Part shown: one piece after another, positions 35,149 through 45,752 of the stretch
Numbering within the stretch: position 1 is the stretch's first letter
Layout: every line of letters starts with the position of its first letter
Source: Streptomyces sp. SCL15-4
GTDB taxonomy: Bacteria > Actinomycetota > Actinomycetes > Streptomycetales > Streptomycetaceae
Reading direction: 5' to 3'
DNA: 64,000 bases
Assembly: GCF_033366695.1 (NCBI RefSeq)
Contig: NZ_JAOBTQ010000001.1
Coordinates: forward strand, 2,108,001 to 2,172,000
Made by a program: the position numbers and the translations under genes
Notes under the pieces: generated by a model
The model's input: the letters and a program-made list of their open reading frames with translations, nothing else
What the model was told of the DNA's origin: nothing
The model's database searches: none

Positions 35149-36144
35149 ATGAGACTGCTGGTCACCGGCGGAGCCGGGTTCGTCGGCTCGCACTTCGTGC
35201 GCACTCTGCTCGACGGCGGCTACCCGGGCCACGAGACGTCCCGGGTGACCGTCCTCGACCGGCTCACCTACGCCGGTCGCCGGGACAACCTGCCCGCGGC
35301 CCATCCCCGGCTTCAGTTCGTGCGCGGCGACATCTGCGACGCGGAGCTGCTGGACCGGGTCCTGCCCGGGCACGACGCGGTGGTGCACTTCGCCGCGGAG
35401 TCGCACGTGGACCGGTCGCTCCGGTCGGCGCACGCGTTCGTCCGCACCAATGTGCTCGGCACCCAGACCCTGCTGGACGCCTGTCTCGCGGCCGGCACCG
35501 AGCGGTTCGTCCATGTGTCCACCGACGAGGTCTACGGCTCCGTGGCCGCAGGCTCCTGGACGGAGGACCACCCGCCGCTGCCCAACTCCCCCTACGCCGC
35601 CTCCAAGGCGTCCTCGGACCTGCTCGTCCGCGCCTGCCACCGCACGCACGGCCTGCACGTGTCGATCACCCGCTGCTCCAACAACTACGGCCCCCGCCAG
35701 CACCCCGAGAAACTGATCCCGCTGTTCGTCACCCGCCTGCTGGAGGGCCGGCCCGTGCCGCTGTACGGCGACGGGCGCAACGTGCGCGAGTGGCTGCACG
35801 TGGGTGACCACTGCCGGGCGGTCGCGCTGGTGCTCGACCGGGGCGGGCCCGGCGAGATCTACAACGTCGGCGGCGGCGAGGCGCGCACCAACCGGGAGGT
35901 CACCGAGCGGCTGCTCGCGCTGTGCGGCGCCGACTGGTCGCGGGTGCGGCACGTACCCGACCGCAAGGGCCACGACCTGCGCTACGCCCTGGACGACGGC
36001 AGGATCCGCGAGGAGCTGGGCTACGCCCCGCGGATCCCGTTCGAGCGGGGACTCGCCGACGTCGTCGCCTGGTACCGCGACAACCCGGGCTGGTGGAAGG
36101 CCGTCCGCCCGGCCCGGCACCTCCCGGTAGGCGGCGCCGGCTGA
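35149..36144 (+). CDS. rfbB: dTDP-glucose 4,6-dehydratase (RmlB family)
   Basis: This 331-residue extended short-chain dehydratase converts dTDP-glucose to dTDP-4-keto-6-deoxyglucose, the entry point to rhamnose and other deoxysugars. The N-terminal NAD motif is TGGAGFVGSH. The catalytic block VSTDEVYGS contains the Thr-Asp-Glu triad of dehydratases, and YAASK the catalytic Tyr/Lys. TRCSNNYGPRQHPEKLIP binds the nucleotide sugar. The ATG at 35149 begins directly at the NAD fold. None of the other deoxysugar genes (rmlA, rmlC, rmlD) is adjacent, so its pathway is not evident from context. Confidence 0.9.
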   Translation: MRLLVTGGAGFVGSHFVRTLLDGGYPGHETSRVTVLDRLTYAGRRDNLPAAHPRLQFVRGDICDAELLDRVLPGHDAVVHFAAESHVDRSLRSAHAFVRTNVLGTQTLLDACLAAGTERFVHVSTDEVYGSVAAGSWTEDHPPLPNSPYAASKASSDLLVRACHRTHGLHVSITRCSNNYGPRQHPEKLIPLFVTRLLEGRPVPLYGDGRNVREWLHVGDHCRAVALVLDRGGPGEIYNVGGGEARTNREVTERLLALCGADWSRVRHVPDRKGHDLRYALDDGRIREELGYAPRIPFERGLADVVAWYRDNPGWWKAVRPARHLPVGGAG

Positions 36145-36315
36145 GCCGTGCGGCCGTCTTTGCCGTTCGGCCGGCCGCGCCGCACCGGCGGGTACGGCGA
36201 CAGCGGCTTTCGAGGACGGCTTGGTAGAAAGGCATCGCGACACCGCGGTCCGGCTTCGCGGTCCGCCGCTCCACCGCACCGCTCGTCACCGCGCCGCCCA
36301 CGACAGGAGCTACCC

Positions 36316-37266
36316 ATGGTGCAGGCCGTACCACCGCCGGGGCTCACCCGTCCGGACTCCCCCGCGCCCATCCCGCCCGACCCGGCCGGCCCCCGTGAGC
36401 TGACGCTCGACGGCGGCGGCGGAGTACAGCTGTCGGGCCTGCTGGCCGAACCCGATTCCGGGCAGGCGCCCCGGGCCGTGGTGGTCGCCCTGCACGGCAG
36501 CGGCATGCGGGCCGGCTACTTCGACAACCGGGCGCGGCCGGGGCTGTCGCTGCTGGAGCTGGGCAGCCGGCTCGGCTACACCGTGCTGGCACTCGACCGC
36601 CCGGGCTACGGCGCCTCGGCCGCCGCGCTGCCCGAGGGACAGGACCTCGCCGGACAGACCGCCACGCTCGGCTCGGCCCTGGCCGACTTCGCCGGACGGT
36701 GGCCGTCCGGCGCCGGGTTCCTCCTGCTCGCCCACTCCGGCGGCGGCCGGCCGGCGCTGTCCCTCGCGGCGGCCGGCGCCCTGCCCGGCCCGCTGATCGG
36801 GCTGGACCTGTCCGGCCTGGGCGGCGCCTTCGCCGTGGAGCCCGACCAGTTGCCCGGCGCCGGCGCGCCCGGGGCCTGGCGGCGGCACTGGGGGCCGGTG
36901 CGGCTGTATCCGCCGGAGGCCTTCCGGCAGGGGCAGCGGCTGGTGGCCCCGGTGCCCGCCACGGAGGCCGGCGAGACCCTGGCGTGGCCCCGGATGTACC
37001 CGGAGCTGGCGGCCCGGGTGCGGGTGCCGATCCGGTTCACCTTCGCCGAGCAGGAGCAGTGGTGGCGCACCGACGAGGAGGCGGTGCGCGCCCTGCTGGC
37101 ACCGCTCGCCGCACCGCGTGCGGTGGTGGAGCGGCTGCCCGACGCCGGGCACAACATCAGCCTCGGCTGGGCCGCCCGCACCTATCACCTGCGGGTCCTG
37201 GCCTTCCTGGAGGAGTGTCTGCTGGCCCACGAGGCGGCGCCGTCCGTGCGTCCGCCCGCCGGCTGA
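36316..37266 (+). CDS. Alpha/beta-hydrolase
   Basis: This 316-residue protein has no signal peptide. After an N-terminal Pro-rich segment comes an alpha/beta-hydrolase core with the oxyanion strand VVVALHGSGMRAGYF, the nucleophile elbow LLAHSGGGRPAL and the late histidine segment LPDAGHNISLG. The substrate is unknown. An esterase or peptidase acting on small molecules would fit. The ATG at 36316 follows AGGAG (36305-36309) at a good distance. The 171 bp before it show no clear element. It converges on the FMN reductase gene. Confidence 0.82.
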   Translation: MVQAVPPPGLTRPDSPAPIPPDPAGPRELTLDGGGGVQLSGLLAEPDSGQAPRAVVVALHGSGMRAGYFDNRARPGLSLLELGSRLGYTVLALDRPGYGASAAALPEGQDLAGQTATLGSALADFAGRWPSGAGFLLLAHSGGGRPALSLAAAGALPGPLIGLDLSGLGGAFAVEPDQLPGAGAPGAWRRHWGPVRLYPPEAFRQGQRLVAPVPATEAGETLAWPRMYPELAARVRVPIRFTFAEQEQWWRTDEEAVRALLAPLAAPRAVVERLPDAGHNISLGWAARTYHLRVLAFLEECLLAHEAAPSVRPPAG

Positions 37267-37330
37267 CCGCCGCCCGCGTCCGTCCGGCCGCCCCCGGGGT
37301 CCTCGCGGCCGGCCGCCCGCGGCGCGCGGC

Positions 37331-37918
37331 TCAGCCGGCGTAGGGCCGGGCGGCGCGGCCCTCACGCAGCGTCAGGCCCCACCAGGCCAGCTGGTCGAGC
37401 AGCACGGAGGCGGCCTTGCCGGCGCCGTCGGCGTCCTGGAGGCGGCCCCGCTCGTCGAACTTCTCCCCGGCCATGTGGAAGCTGACGGTGTCGCGCAGGG
37501 TGACGGCGTGCAGTTCGGCGAAGACCTGCCGCAGCTGCTCCACGGCCCGCTGGCCGCCGGCCATGCCGCCGTAGGAGACGAAACCGACGGGCTTGGCCCG
37601 CCATCCGCCGTAGACGTAGTCGAGGGCGAGCTTGAGCGAGGCCGGGTAGCCGTGGTTGTACTCCGGCGTGATGACGACGTATCCGTCGAGTCCGCCGATG
37701 CGCTGGGCCAGGGTGCGGGTGCCCTCCCGTGGCTCGGCGGCGTCCAGGGTGAGCTTCAGTTCCTCCACGAGCGCCGGTTCGGAGAGGTCGATGACGTGGA
37801 CGTCCATGTCCTCGCGCCGGCCGATCTCGGTGAGGAACCACTGGGCGACCTTGTCGGCGAACCGGCCGGTGCGGACGCTGCCGATGATGACGCCGATCTT
37901 CAGCGGGGTCGTGGACAC
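37331..37918 (-). CDS. NADPH-dependent FMN reductase family protein, probable SoxR target
   Basis: This 195-residue flavodoxin-like quinone/azo-type reductase has the FMN phosphate loop IGSVRTGRFADKVA at the N-terminus, TPEYNHGYPASLKLALD around residue 85, and YGGMAGGQRAVEQLR after it. These are the hallmarks of NAD(P)H:FMN/quinone reductases. Such enzymes reduce quinones or azo compounds with flavin. The GTG at 37918 is chosen because GAGGAG precedes it by about 6 bases. A SoxR-type promoter lies about 200 bp upstream. In S. coelicolor an FMN reductase of this family (SCO2478 in my recollection) is one of the few SoxR targets. This may be its counterpart or a functional analogue. Confidence 0.87.
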   Translation of the reverse strand: MSTTPLKIGVIIGSVRTGRFADKVAQWFLTEIGRREDMDVHVIDLSEPALVEELKLTLDAAEPREGTRTLAQRIGGLDGYVVITPEYNHGYPASLKLALDYVYGGWRAKPVGFVSYGGMAGGQRAVEQLRQVFAELHAVTLRDTVSFHMAGEKFDERGRLQDADGAGKAASVLLDQLAWWGLTLREGRAARPYAG

Positions 37919-38111
37919 GGGGAACTCCTCGTACGGGTCGGGGAAAGGGATGAGGCAAGGAGAATGACGAGCGGGGGCTACGGCGACCGGGCCGGCCGGC
38001 GCGAGGGCCTCGCGGCTGTGCGTGGTGAGCTTGCCGCGCGCCCCCTCCTGACGGCACGGCACTTCGGTGAGCGCCGGCGGCCTGGGGCCCGCCGTCGCCG
38101 GCAACAGGACG

Positions 38112-38142
38112 AACGTAGAAGCTCAAGTCCACTTGAGGTCAA
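38112..38142 (-). promoter_or_regulatory. SoxR-type (MerR-family) promoter for the FMN reductase
   Basis: On the minus strand a -35 TTGACC (38142-38137) and a -10 TACGTT (38117-38112) are separated by 19 bp, the elongated spacer characteristic of MerR-family activation. Within the spacer and overlapping the -35 is an inverted repeat with CTCAAGT/ACTTGAG arms (38122-38137). It matches the SoxR box CCTCAAGTTAACTTGAGG closely. The predicted start point leaves a leader of roughly 190 nt before the GTG, in which I see no other gene. Confidence 0.75.
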
Positions 38143-38502
38143 GCGCCGGCCGGGAGGGATTCGGCGGACAGGTCACGCACCACGGGGCGCACCGGCCCCA
38201 CGGACCGTCACGCGCGCCACCCGTACCACACAGGGCCGCGTGCGCTCCGGCAGGCGCGCGCCGGGATCACCCGGTCGGGCTAGCGGAGCGGGTTGACGGG
38301 GTCGGCGGTGGCGGCGGTACAGTCGAGGTCACGACCTTATGACAACGATGTCGCCGGGCTCGGCGGTCACGCCGGTCACGCGCTCCCCGACCCTCCTCCC
38401 CGGGCAGGTACCCCACCCCCCTCGCCTGCCCGGCTCGCGGACCCGGTGCACTCGGCCACCGGGTCCGCCCAGAGCAGTCCGGGCACTTGGGCGGTACGGC
38501 GA
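38143..38502. other. Structured gene-free interval between the FMN reductase promoter and aconitase
   Basis: No protein gene is supported here. Reading rightward there is TTGACG (38293-38298), a weak TACAGT (38318-38323, 19-bp spacer) and the imperfect palindrome GACAACGATGTC (38341-38352). An inverted repeat follows (CGGGCAGG at 38401 with CCTGCCCG at 38425), then a 10-bp-arm hairpin at 38439-38466. This order could be a regulated promoter driving a small RNA, or the leftover promoter of a lost gene. Confidence 0.35.
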
Positions 38503-38537
38503 AGGGCCGCGCCCCCGGGTGCCGGGAGCGCGGCCCT
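38503..38537 (-). terminator. Terminator after aconitase
   Basis: A stem with 16-bp arms (about 38503-38518 and 38522-38537) has one mismatch and a 3-base loop. It lies 20 bp beyond the aconitase stop on the minus strand. Confidence 0.8.
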
Positions 38538-38557
38538 GTGCCGCTGTGCCGCGCCGC

Positions 38558-41368
<2,811 letters not shown>

Positions 41369-41437
41369 GACAGTCTCCTTCATTGATGTGCGCGTACCAC
41401 CGTCAATCCTGCCGCCACGCCGGCTTGGCCGAACCAG

Positions 41438-41466
41438 TAAGGTCAGGCTAAGTTAGGCATGCCTTA
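41438..41466 (-). promoter_or_regulatory. Overlapping iron-box-like sequences upstream of acnA
   Basis: Two overlapping 19-bp windows resemble the DtxR/DmdR iron box TTAGGTTAGGCTAACCTAA: 41438-41456 (14 of 19 matches) and 41448-41466 (13 of 19, containing the perfect AGGCATGCCT). They lie 70-100 bp from the aconitase start. The family logic is iron-dependent repression or activation of an iron-sulfur enzyme. I infer it from sequence only. Confidence 0.55.
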
Positions 41467-41498
41467 CCAGTGTGGCGACCGCGGTGCGCCTCGGCAGA

Positions 41499-41516
41499 TA
41501 TCTCGATGTCGAGATA
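41499..41516 (-). promoter_or_regulatory. 18-bp palindrome TATCTCGA-TG-TCGAGATA upstream of acnA
   Basis: The two 8-bp arms are perfect. The site lies about 130-150 bp upstream of the aconitase start. In S. coelicolor the MarR-family regulator TamR is reported to bind the aconitase (sacA) promoter, so a TamR-like protein is a candidate. I do not recall its motif well enough to assert a match. Confidence 0.55.
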
Positions 41517-42036
41517 ACAGTAGTACATAGGCGCGGCCTGGTCATGTCCGCACGCCCCATGTCCGTCTCACCGGACCCCGGCCGGTCTCGATGAACTCCG
41601 GCCCGGTCCCGCCACCGGCCGTTCGCGACATTCGCACAAGACCCGTGCCGGCCGCCCCCGCACCATCGCCCTATGAACGACCACGACGCACAGCACACGC
41701 AGCCGACGCACGTGGACCGCGACGGACCGCGGGAACCGGTCGAAGTTCCTTGAGATCGGCCGAGGCGCGGCGGGGCGGACACCCGGTGACCCCGGTGACC
41801 CCGGGTAACCGGCGTGATCGCGCCGGCACGCCGGACGGAACGGGAGCGCCGGAGCCGGCCCGTCTCCCGGCCGGCCCGCGGTCGCCGCGTGGCCGCCCGG
41901 CGGCTGCCGCACGGGGATGCCGACGCGCGCACGCCGCCGTCACCAACCGGTGCGGAGGCGGCCGGCGCCACCGCTTCGCGCGGAGGCGAGGCGAGGCGAC
42001 CGGCGATCGACCGTCCGGACCGGCCCTCCCGTCGCA

Positions 42037-42900
42037 CCGGCCACGGCCTTGCGGCCCGGGACGTCCGGCCACCTCCGGCCCGCCCCCCAGCCCGCCCGGA
42101 ACACTGGCCCCGGCGGCCCCGGCGCGCCGCTCCCCCGCTCACGACCCGGCACCCTCGCCGCTGCCCAGCCCCCCGGCGGCCAGTCCTCCCGCCACGCCGG
42201 CCACGGCCTTGCGGCCCGGGACGTCCGGCCACCTCCGATCCGACTCGCGACCCGGCGCCCTCGCGGCTGCCCGGGACCACATCCGGGCGGCCAGTCCTCC
42301 CGCCACGCCGGCCACGGCCTTGCGGCCCGGGACGTCCGGCCACCTCCGATCCGACTCGCGACCCGGCGCCCTCGCGGCCGCCCGGGACCACATCCGGGCG
42401 GCCAGTCCTCCTGCCACGCCCGCCACGGCCTTGCGGCCCGGACGTCCGGCCACCTCCGGCCCGGTTCACGACCCGCCCGGAACACGGGCCCCGGCGCCCC
42501 CGGCGCGCCGCTCCCCCGCTCACGACCCGGCACCCTCGCCGCTACCCGGGACCACTCCCCGGTGGCCAGCCCTCCCGCAACGCCAGCCACAGCCTTGCCG
42601 CCCGAGACGCCCGGCCACCTCCGGCCCAGCTCACGACCCGCCCGGAACACGGGCCCCGGCGCCCCCGGCGCGCCGCTCCCCCGCTCACGACCCGGCACCC
42701 TCGCCGCTACCCGGGACCACCCCCCGGCGGCCAGCCCTCCCGCCACACCCGCCACAGCCTTGCCGCCCGAGCCGCCCGGCCACCTCCGGCCCGGCTCACG
42801 ACCCGTCCAGAACGCGGGCACCCGCGGCCCCGGCACACCGGTCCCCGCTCGCGACCCGGCACCCTCGCCGCTGCCCGGGACCGGCATCCCGGCGGCCATG
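42037..42900. repeat. Six-unit imperfect tandem repeat
   Basis: Six head-to-tail units begin at 42037, 42197, 42308, 42419, 42583 and 42748. Each starts with a CCGGCCACGGCCTTGCGGCC-like sequence. Unit lengths are about 160, 111, 111, 164, 165 and 153 bp; the long units carry an extra segment of roughly 54 bp. Units 2 and 3 are nearly identical and units 4 and 5 very similar, which indicates recent duplication. The 111- and 160-164-bp spacings and a 1-base indel in unit 4 change the frame between units, so a coding role is unlikely. It fills the gap between aconitase and the AraC-type regulator. Confidence 0.85.
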
Positions 42901-42910
42901 TGGTGTCCGT

Positions 42911-43777
42911 TCACACGGAAGTGCGCTCCACGGGGATCCACAGCTCCGCGTCCGCCTCGGTCCGGTCCTGTACGGGGCCGACCCGCAGTATCTCGGGGCC
43001 CGGTCTGCTGCGGTACGGGTTGGACGGGAACCACTGGGTGAACACGTCCCGCCACAGGTGCTGGAGCGCCCGGGGGAACGGGCCGGAACTCTCGAAGACG
43101 GCCCACGTGCCCGCCGGAACGGCGAGGACGTCCAGACCCTCGGGGGCGTCGGCGCCGGTCACCACTCCGTGGTAGTAGTCCAGCCCGGTCCCCTCCGCCC
43201 GGCTCGGGTCGAGCCGGTCGCTCACCCCGACGATCCCCTCCGGCTCCTGGTCGGACAGCGCCGCCATGCGCCCGAGCGTCTCCGGGCCGATGCCCCGGAC
43301 GAAGTCGGCGATCGCCTGGTTGACCCCCTCGTGGACGAGCGGGACGCGGGCCTTCCTGCCGACCACACGGAAGGCCGGCTTCTCCGCGATCCGGTAACGC
43401 ATGCTGCCGCTCCCCTCGATGACGAGACGGAAGGACATCCGGGGCTGGGAGCGCAGGGCCGCGCCGGTCCGCCGGGCCTCGCCCGGCCCCACGCCGTGGA
43501 CGGCGCGGAACGCGCGGGCGAAGGCCTCCCCCGAGCCGTAGCCGTAGCGCGTCGCGACGTCCATCAGCGTCCGCTCGCCGGCGAGCACCTCGGCGCCCGC
43601 CACCGTCAGCCGTCTGCGGCGGATGTACTCCGACAGCGGGATGCCCGCCAGCGCGGAGAACAGCCGGCGGAAGTGGTACTCCGACGTCACCGCGATGCGC
43701 GCCAGCTCGGCCACGTCGATCGGCTGGTCGAGATGCGACTCGATGTGCTCCATGGCCTGGTTGAGCCTCTCCAGCAC
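42911..43777 (-). CDS. AraC-family regulator with GyrI-like effector domain
   Basis: This 288-residue protein has an N-terminal pair of AraC helix-turn-helix motifs (about 5-105; landmarks LARIAVTSEYHFRRLF and VATRYGYGSGEAFARAF). A GyrI-like/SOUL-type small-molecule-binding domain (about 130-288) follows. This is the Rob/SoxS-like layout of regulators that sense hydrophobic compounds or drugs. The GTG at 43777 is chosen because AAGGAGG lies directly upstream at a suitable spacing. A start at 43822 would add 15 residues. No target gene is evident nearby. The tandem repeat lies immediately downstream. Confidence 0.85.
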   Translation of the reverse strand: MLERLNQAMEHIESHLDQPIDVAELARIAVTSEYHFRRLFSALAGIPLSEYIRRRRLTVAGAEVLAGERTLMDVATRYGYGSGEAFARAFRAVHGVGPGEARRTGAALRSQPRMSFRLVIEGSGSMRYRIAEKPAFRVVGRKARVPLVHEGVNQAIADFVRGIGPETLGRMAALSDQEPEGIVGVSDRLDPSRAEGTGLDYYHGVVTGADAPEGLDVLAVPAGTWAVFESSGPFPRALQHLWRDVFTQWFPSNPYRSRPGPEILRVGPVQDRTEADAELWIPVERTSV

Positions 43778-44034
43778 CCCGGCCTCCTTCCCTTTCACTC
43801 GCTCACGCCAGGAAGGCACCACCCTGCCGGACCCGGCGGCCCGTGCCCGTCGCGGCCGGCCGCGACGCGACGAACCAGGGCATTCTGGGCGGCATGTCGC
43901 CGTATCGGCGTGTCGGATGCCGTACGGCCGCGGGAGGTTCGGCCTGACCTTTCGGTTTGTCCGCCGGCACGTTGGGCCCGACGGGTTGACGGACGGTCAT
44001 CTCATCACCCGAACAGACCCCCCTGGCGAGCACC

Positions 44035-44051
44035 ATCTCATATCTGAGATA
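44035..44051 (+). promoter_or_regulatory. Palindromic operator before the HTH-MurA gene
   Basis: ATCTCA-TATC-TGAGAT (44035-44050) overlaps the odd palindrome TATCT-G-AGATA (44041-44051). Both lie within 30 bp of the start codon, and another ATCTCA occurs at 43999-44004. Placement over the likely promoter suggests autoregulation by the N-terminal HTH of the encoded protein. The arms resemble those of the palindrome upstream of aconitase. Confidence 0.55.
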
Positions 44052-44062
44052 GCCTCAAGGTC

Positions 44063-45592
44063 ATGTCAGACGACTACCTCGTACGCATCGGCAAGCTCAT
44101 CCGTGACGCCCGGCAGCACCGGGGCTGGACGCAGGCGCAGCTCGCGGAGGCGCTCGGCACCAGCCAGAGCGCGGTGAACCGCATCGAGCGCGGCAACCAG
44201 AACATCAGCCTTGAGATGATCGCCCGAATCGGTGAAGCCCTGGACAGCGAGATCGTGTCCCTGGGCTACGCGGGTCCGATGCATCTGCGCGTGGTCGGCG
44301 GTCGCCGGCTGTCCGGTGCCATCGACGTCAAGACCAGCAAGAACGCCTGCGTGGCCCTGCTGTGCGCGACGCTGCTGAACAAGGGACGCACGGTGCTGCG
44401 CCGGGTGGCGCGCATCGAGGAGGTGTACCGCCTGCTGGAGGTGCTGAACTCCATCGGCGTCCGCACCCGCTGGATCAACGACGGCGTCGATCTGGAGATC
44501 GTGCCGCCCGCCGAGCTGGAGATGGCGGCGATCGACGCGGAGGCCGCCGTGCGCACCCGCTCGATCATCATGTTCTTCGGCCCGCTGCTGCACCGCATGG
44601 ACCGCTTCAAGCTGCCGTACGCCGGCGGCTGCGACCTGGGCACGCGGACCATCGAGCCGCACATGATCGCCCTGCGCCGGTTCGGACTGGACATCGCGGC
44701 CACCGAGGGCCAGTACCACGCCCAGGTGGACCGCTCGGTCCGCCCGGACCGGCCGATCGTGCTGACCGAGCGCGGCGACACCGTGACCGAGAACGCGCTG
44801 CTGGCCGCCGCCCGCCACGACGGCGTCACGGTCATCCGCAACGCCTCCTCCAACTACATGGTCCAGGACCTGTGCTTCTTCCTGGAGGCGCTGGGCGTGA
44901 AGGTGGAGGGCATCGGCACCACCACGCTCACCGTGCACGGCGTGCCGAACATCGACGTCGACGTCGACTACTCGCCCTCCGAGGACCCGGTCGAGGCGAT
45001 GAGCCTGCTGGCCGCCGCCGTGGTCACCGAGTCGGAACTGACGGTGCGCCGGGTCCCGATCGAGTTCCTGGAGATCGAGCTGGCGGTCCTGGAGGAGATG
45101 GGCCTCGACCACGACCGCAGCCCCGAGTACTGCGCGGACAACGGCCGTACGCGCCTGGTCGACCTGACGGTCCGGCCCTCCAAGCTGGAGGCGCCGATCG
45201 ACAAGATCCACCCCATGCCGTTCCCGGGCCTGAACATCGACAACGTCCCGTTCTTCGCGGCCATCGCGGCCACCGCGCAGGGCAAGACCCTCATCCACGA
45301 CTGGGTCTACGACAACCGCGCCATCTATCTGACCGACCTCAACCGCCTCGGCGGCCGGCTCCAGTTGCTGGACCCGCACCGGGTCCTGGTCGAGGGCCCG
45401 ACCCGCTGGCGCGCGGCCGAGATGATGTGCCCGCCGGCCCTGCGCCCCGCGGTGGTCGTCCTGCTGGCGATGATGGCGGCGGAGGGCACGTCGGTGCTCC
45501 GCAACGTCTACGTCATCAACCGCGGCTACGAGGACCTGGCGGAACGCCTGAACTCGATCGGTGCGCAGATCGAGATCTTCCGGGACATCTGA
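44063..45592 (+). CDS. Fusion of Cro/C1-type HTH domain with UDP-GlcNAc 1-carboxyvinyltransferase (MurA2-like)
   Basis: This 509-residue protein begins with an XRE/Cro helix-turn-helix (about 9-64; WTQAQLAEALGTSQSAVNRIERG). It continues as a full EPSP-synthase/MurA fold (about 73-509). The enzyme part keeps the substrate pair Lys93-Asn94 (TSKNACVAL), the catalytic-loop Cys190 in AGGCDLGTR and the PFPGLNID segment containing the general-base Asp. Enolpyruvyl transfer to UDP-GlcNAc, the first step of peptidoglycan synthesis, therefore looks possible. MurA normally has no DNA-binding domain. A sensor-regulator of cell-wall precursors is an alternative role. The ATG at 44063 places the HTH at the very start. 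A palindrome lies directly upstream. Confidence 0.9.
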   Translation: MSDDYLVRIGKLIRDARQHRGWTQAQLAEALGTSQSAVNRIERGNQNISLEMIARIGEALDSEIVSLGYAGPMHLRVVGGRRLSGAIDVKTSKNACVALLCATLLNKGRTVLRRVARIEEVYRLLEVLNSIGVRTRWINDGVDLEIVPPAELEMAAIDAEAAVRTRSIIMFFGPLLHRMDRFKLPYAGGCDLGTRTIEPHMIALRRFGLDIAATEGQYHAQVDRSVRPDRPIVLTERGDTVTENALLAAARHDGVTVIRNASSNYMVQDLCFFLEALGVKVEGIGTTTLTVHGVPNIDVDVDYSPSEDPVEAMSLLAAAVVTESELTVRRVPIEFLEIELAVLEEMGLDHDRSPEYCADNGRTRLVDLTVRPSKLEAPIDKIHPMPFPGLNIDNVPFFAAIAATAQGKTLIHDWVYDNRAIYLTDLNRLGGRLQLLDPHRVLVEGPTRWRAAEMMCPPALRPAVVVLLAMMAAEGTSVLRNVYVINRGYEDLAERLNSIGAQIEIFRDI

Positions 45593-45672
45593 AAGATCGC
45601 CGGGCAATGACCTGGTGAAGCCTCTGCGACCCGCCTTCGCGCCCGAGTCGGAGCAGCGTGACCAGGCGATGC

Positions 45673-45711
45673 GCCGGCCCGGCCCGCGGTGGGATCGCGG
45701 GCCGGGCCGGC
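45673..45711. terminator. Bidirectional terminator between HTH-MurA and the GH32 gene
   Basis: Perfect 16-bp GC arms (45673-45688 and 45696-45711) flank a 7-base loop, between two convergent genes. Confidence 0.85.
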
Positions 45712-45752
45712 ATGGGCGTGGGCGACCAGGGCCGTCGAACGGGGTGGCCGGG

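Noticed and set aside
42037..42900. A CRISPR array or polyketide/NRPS-like modular repeat
   Set aside because: The units are homologous along their whole length, with no spacer-repeat alternation and no coding frame.
41940..43106. A repetitive minus-strand open frame across the tandem repeat, with peptide motifs such as GGKAVAGVAGGLA
   Set aside because: The repeat units shift frame against one another (111-bp units and a one-base indel), so the repeated peptide is not maintained. No start signal is present.
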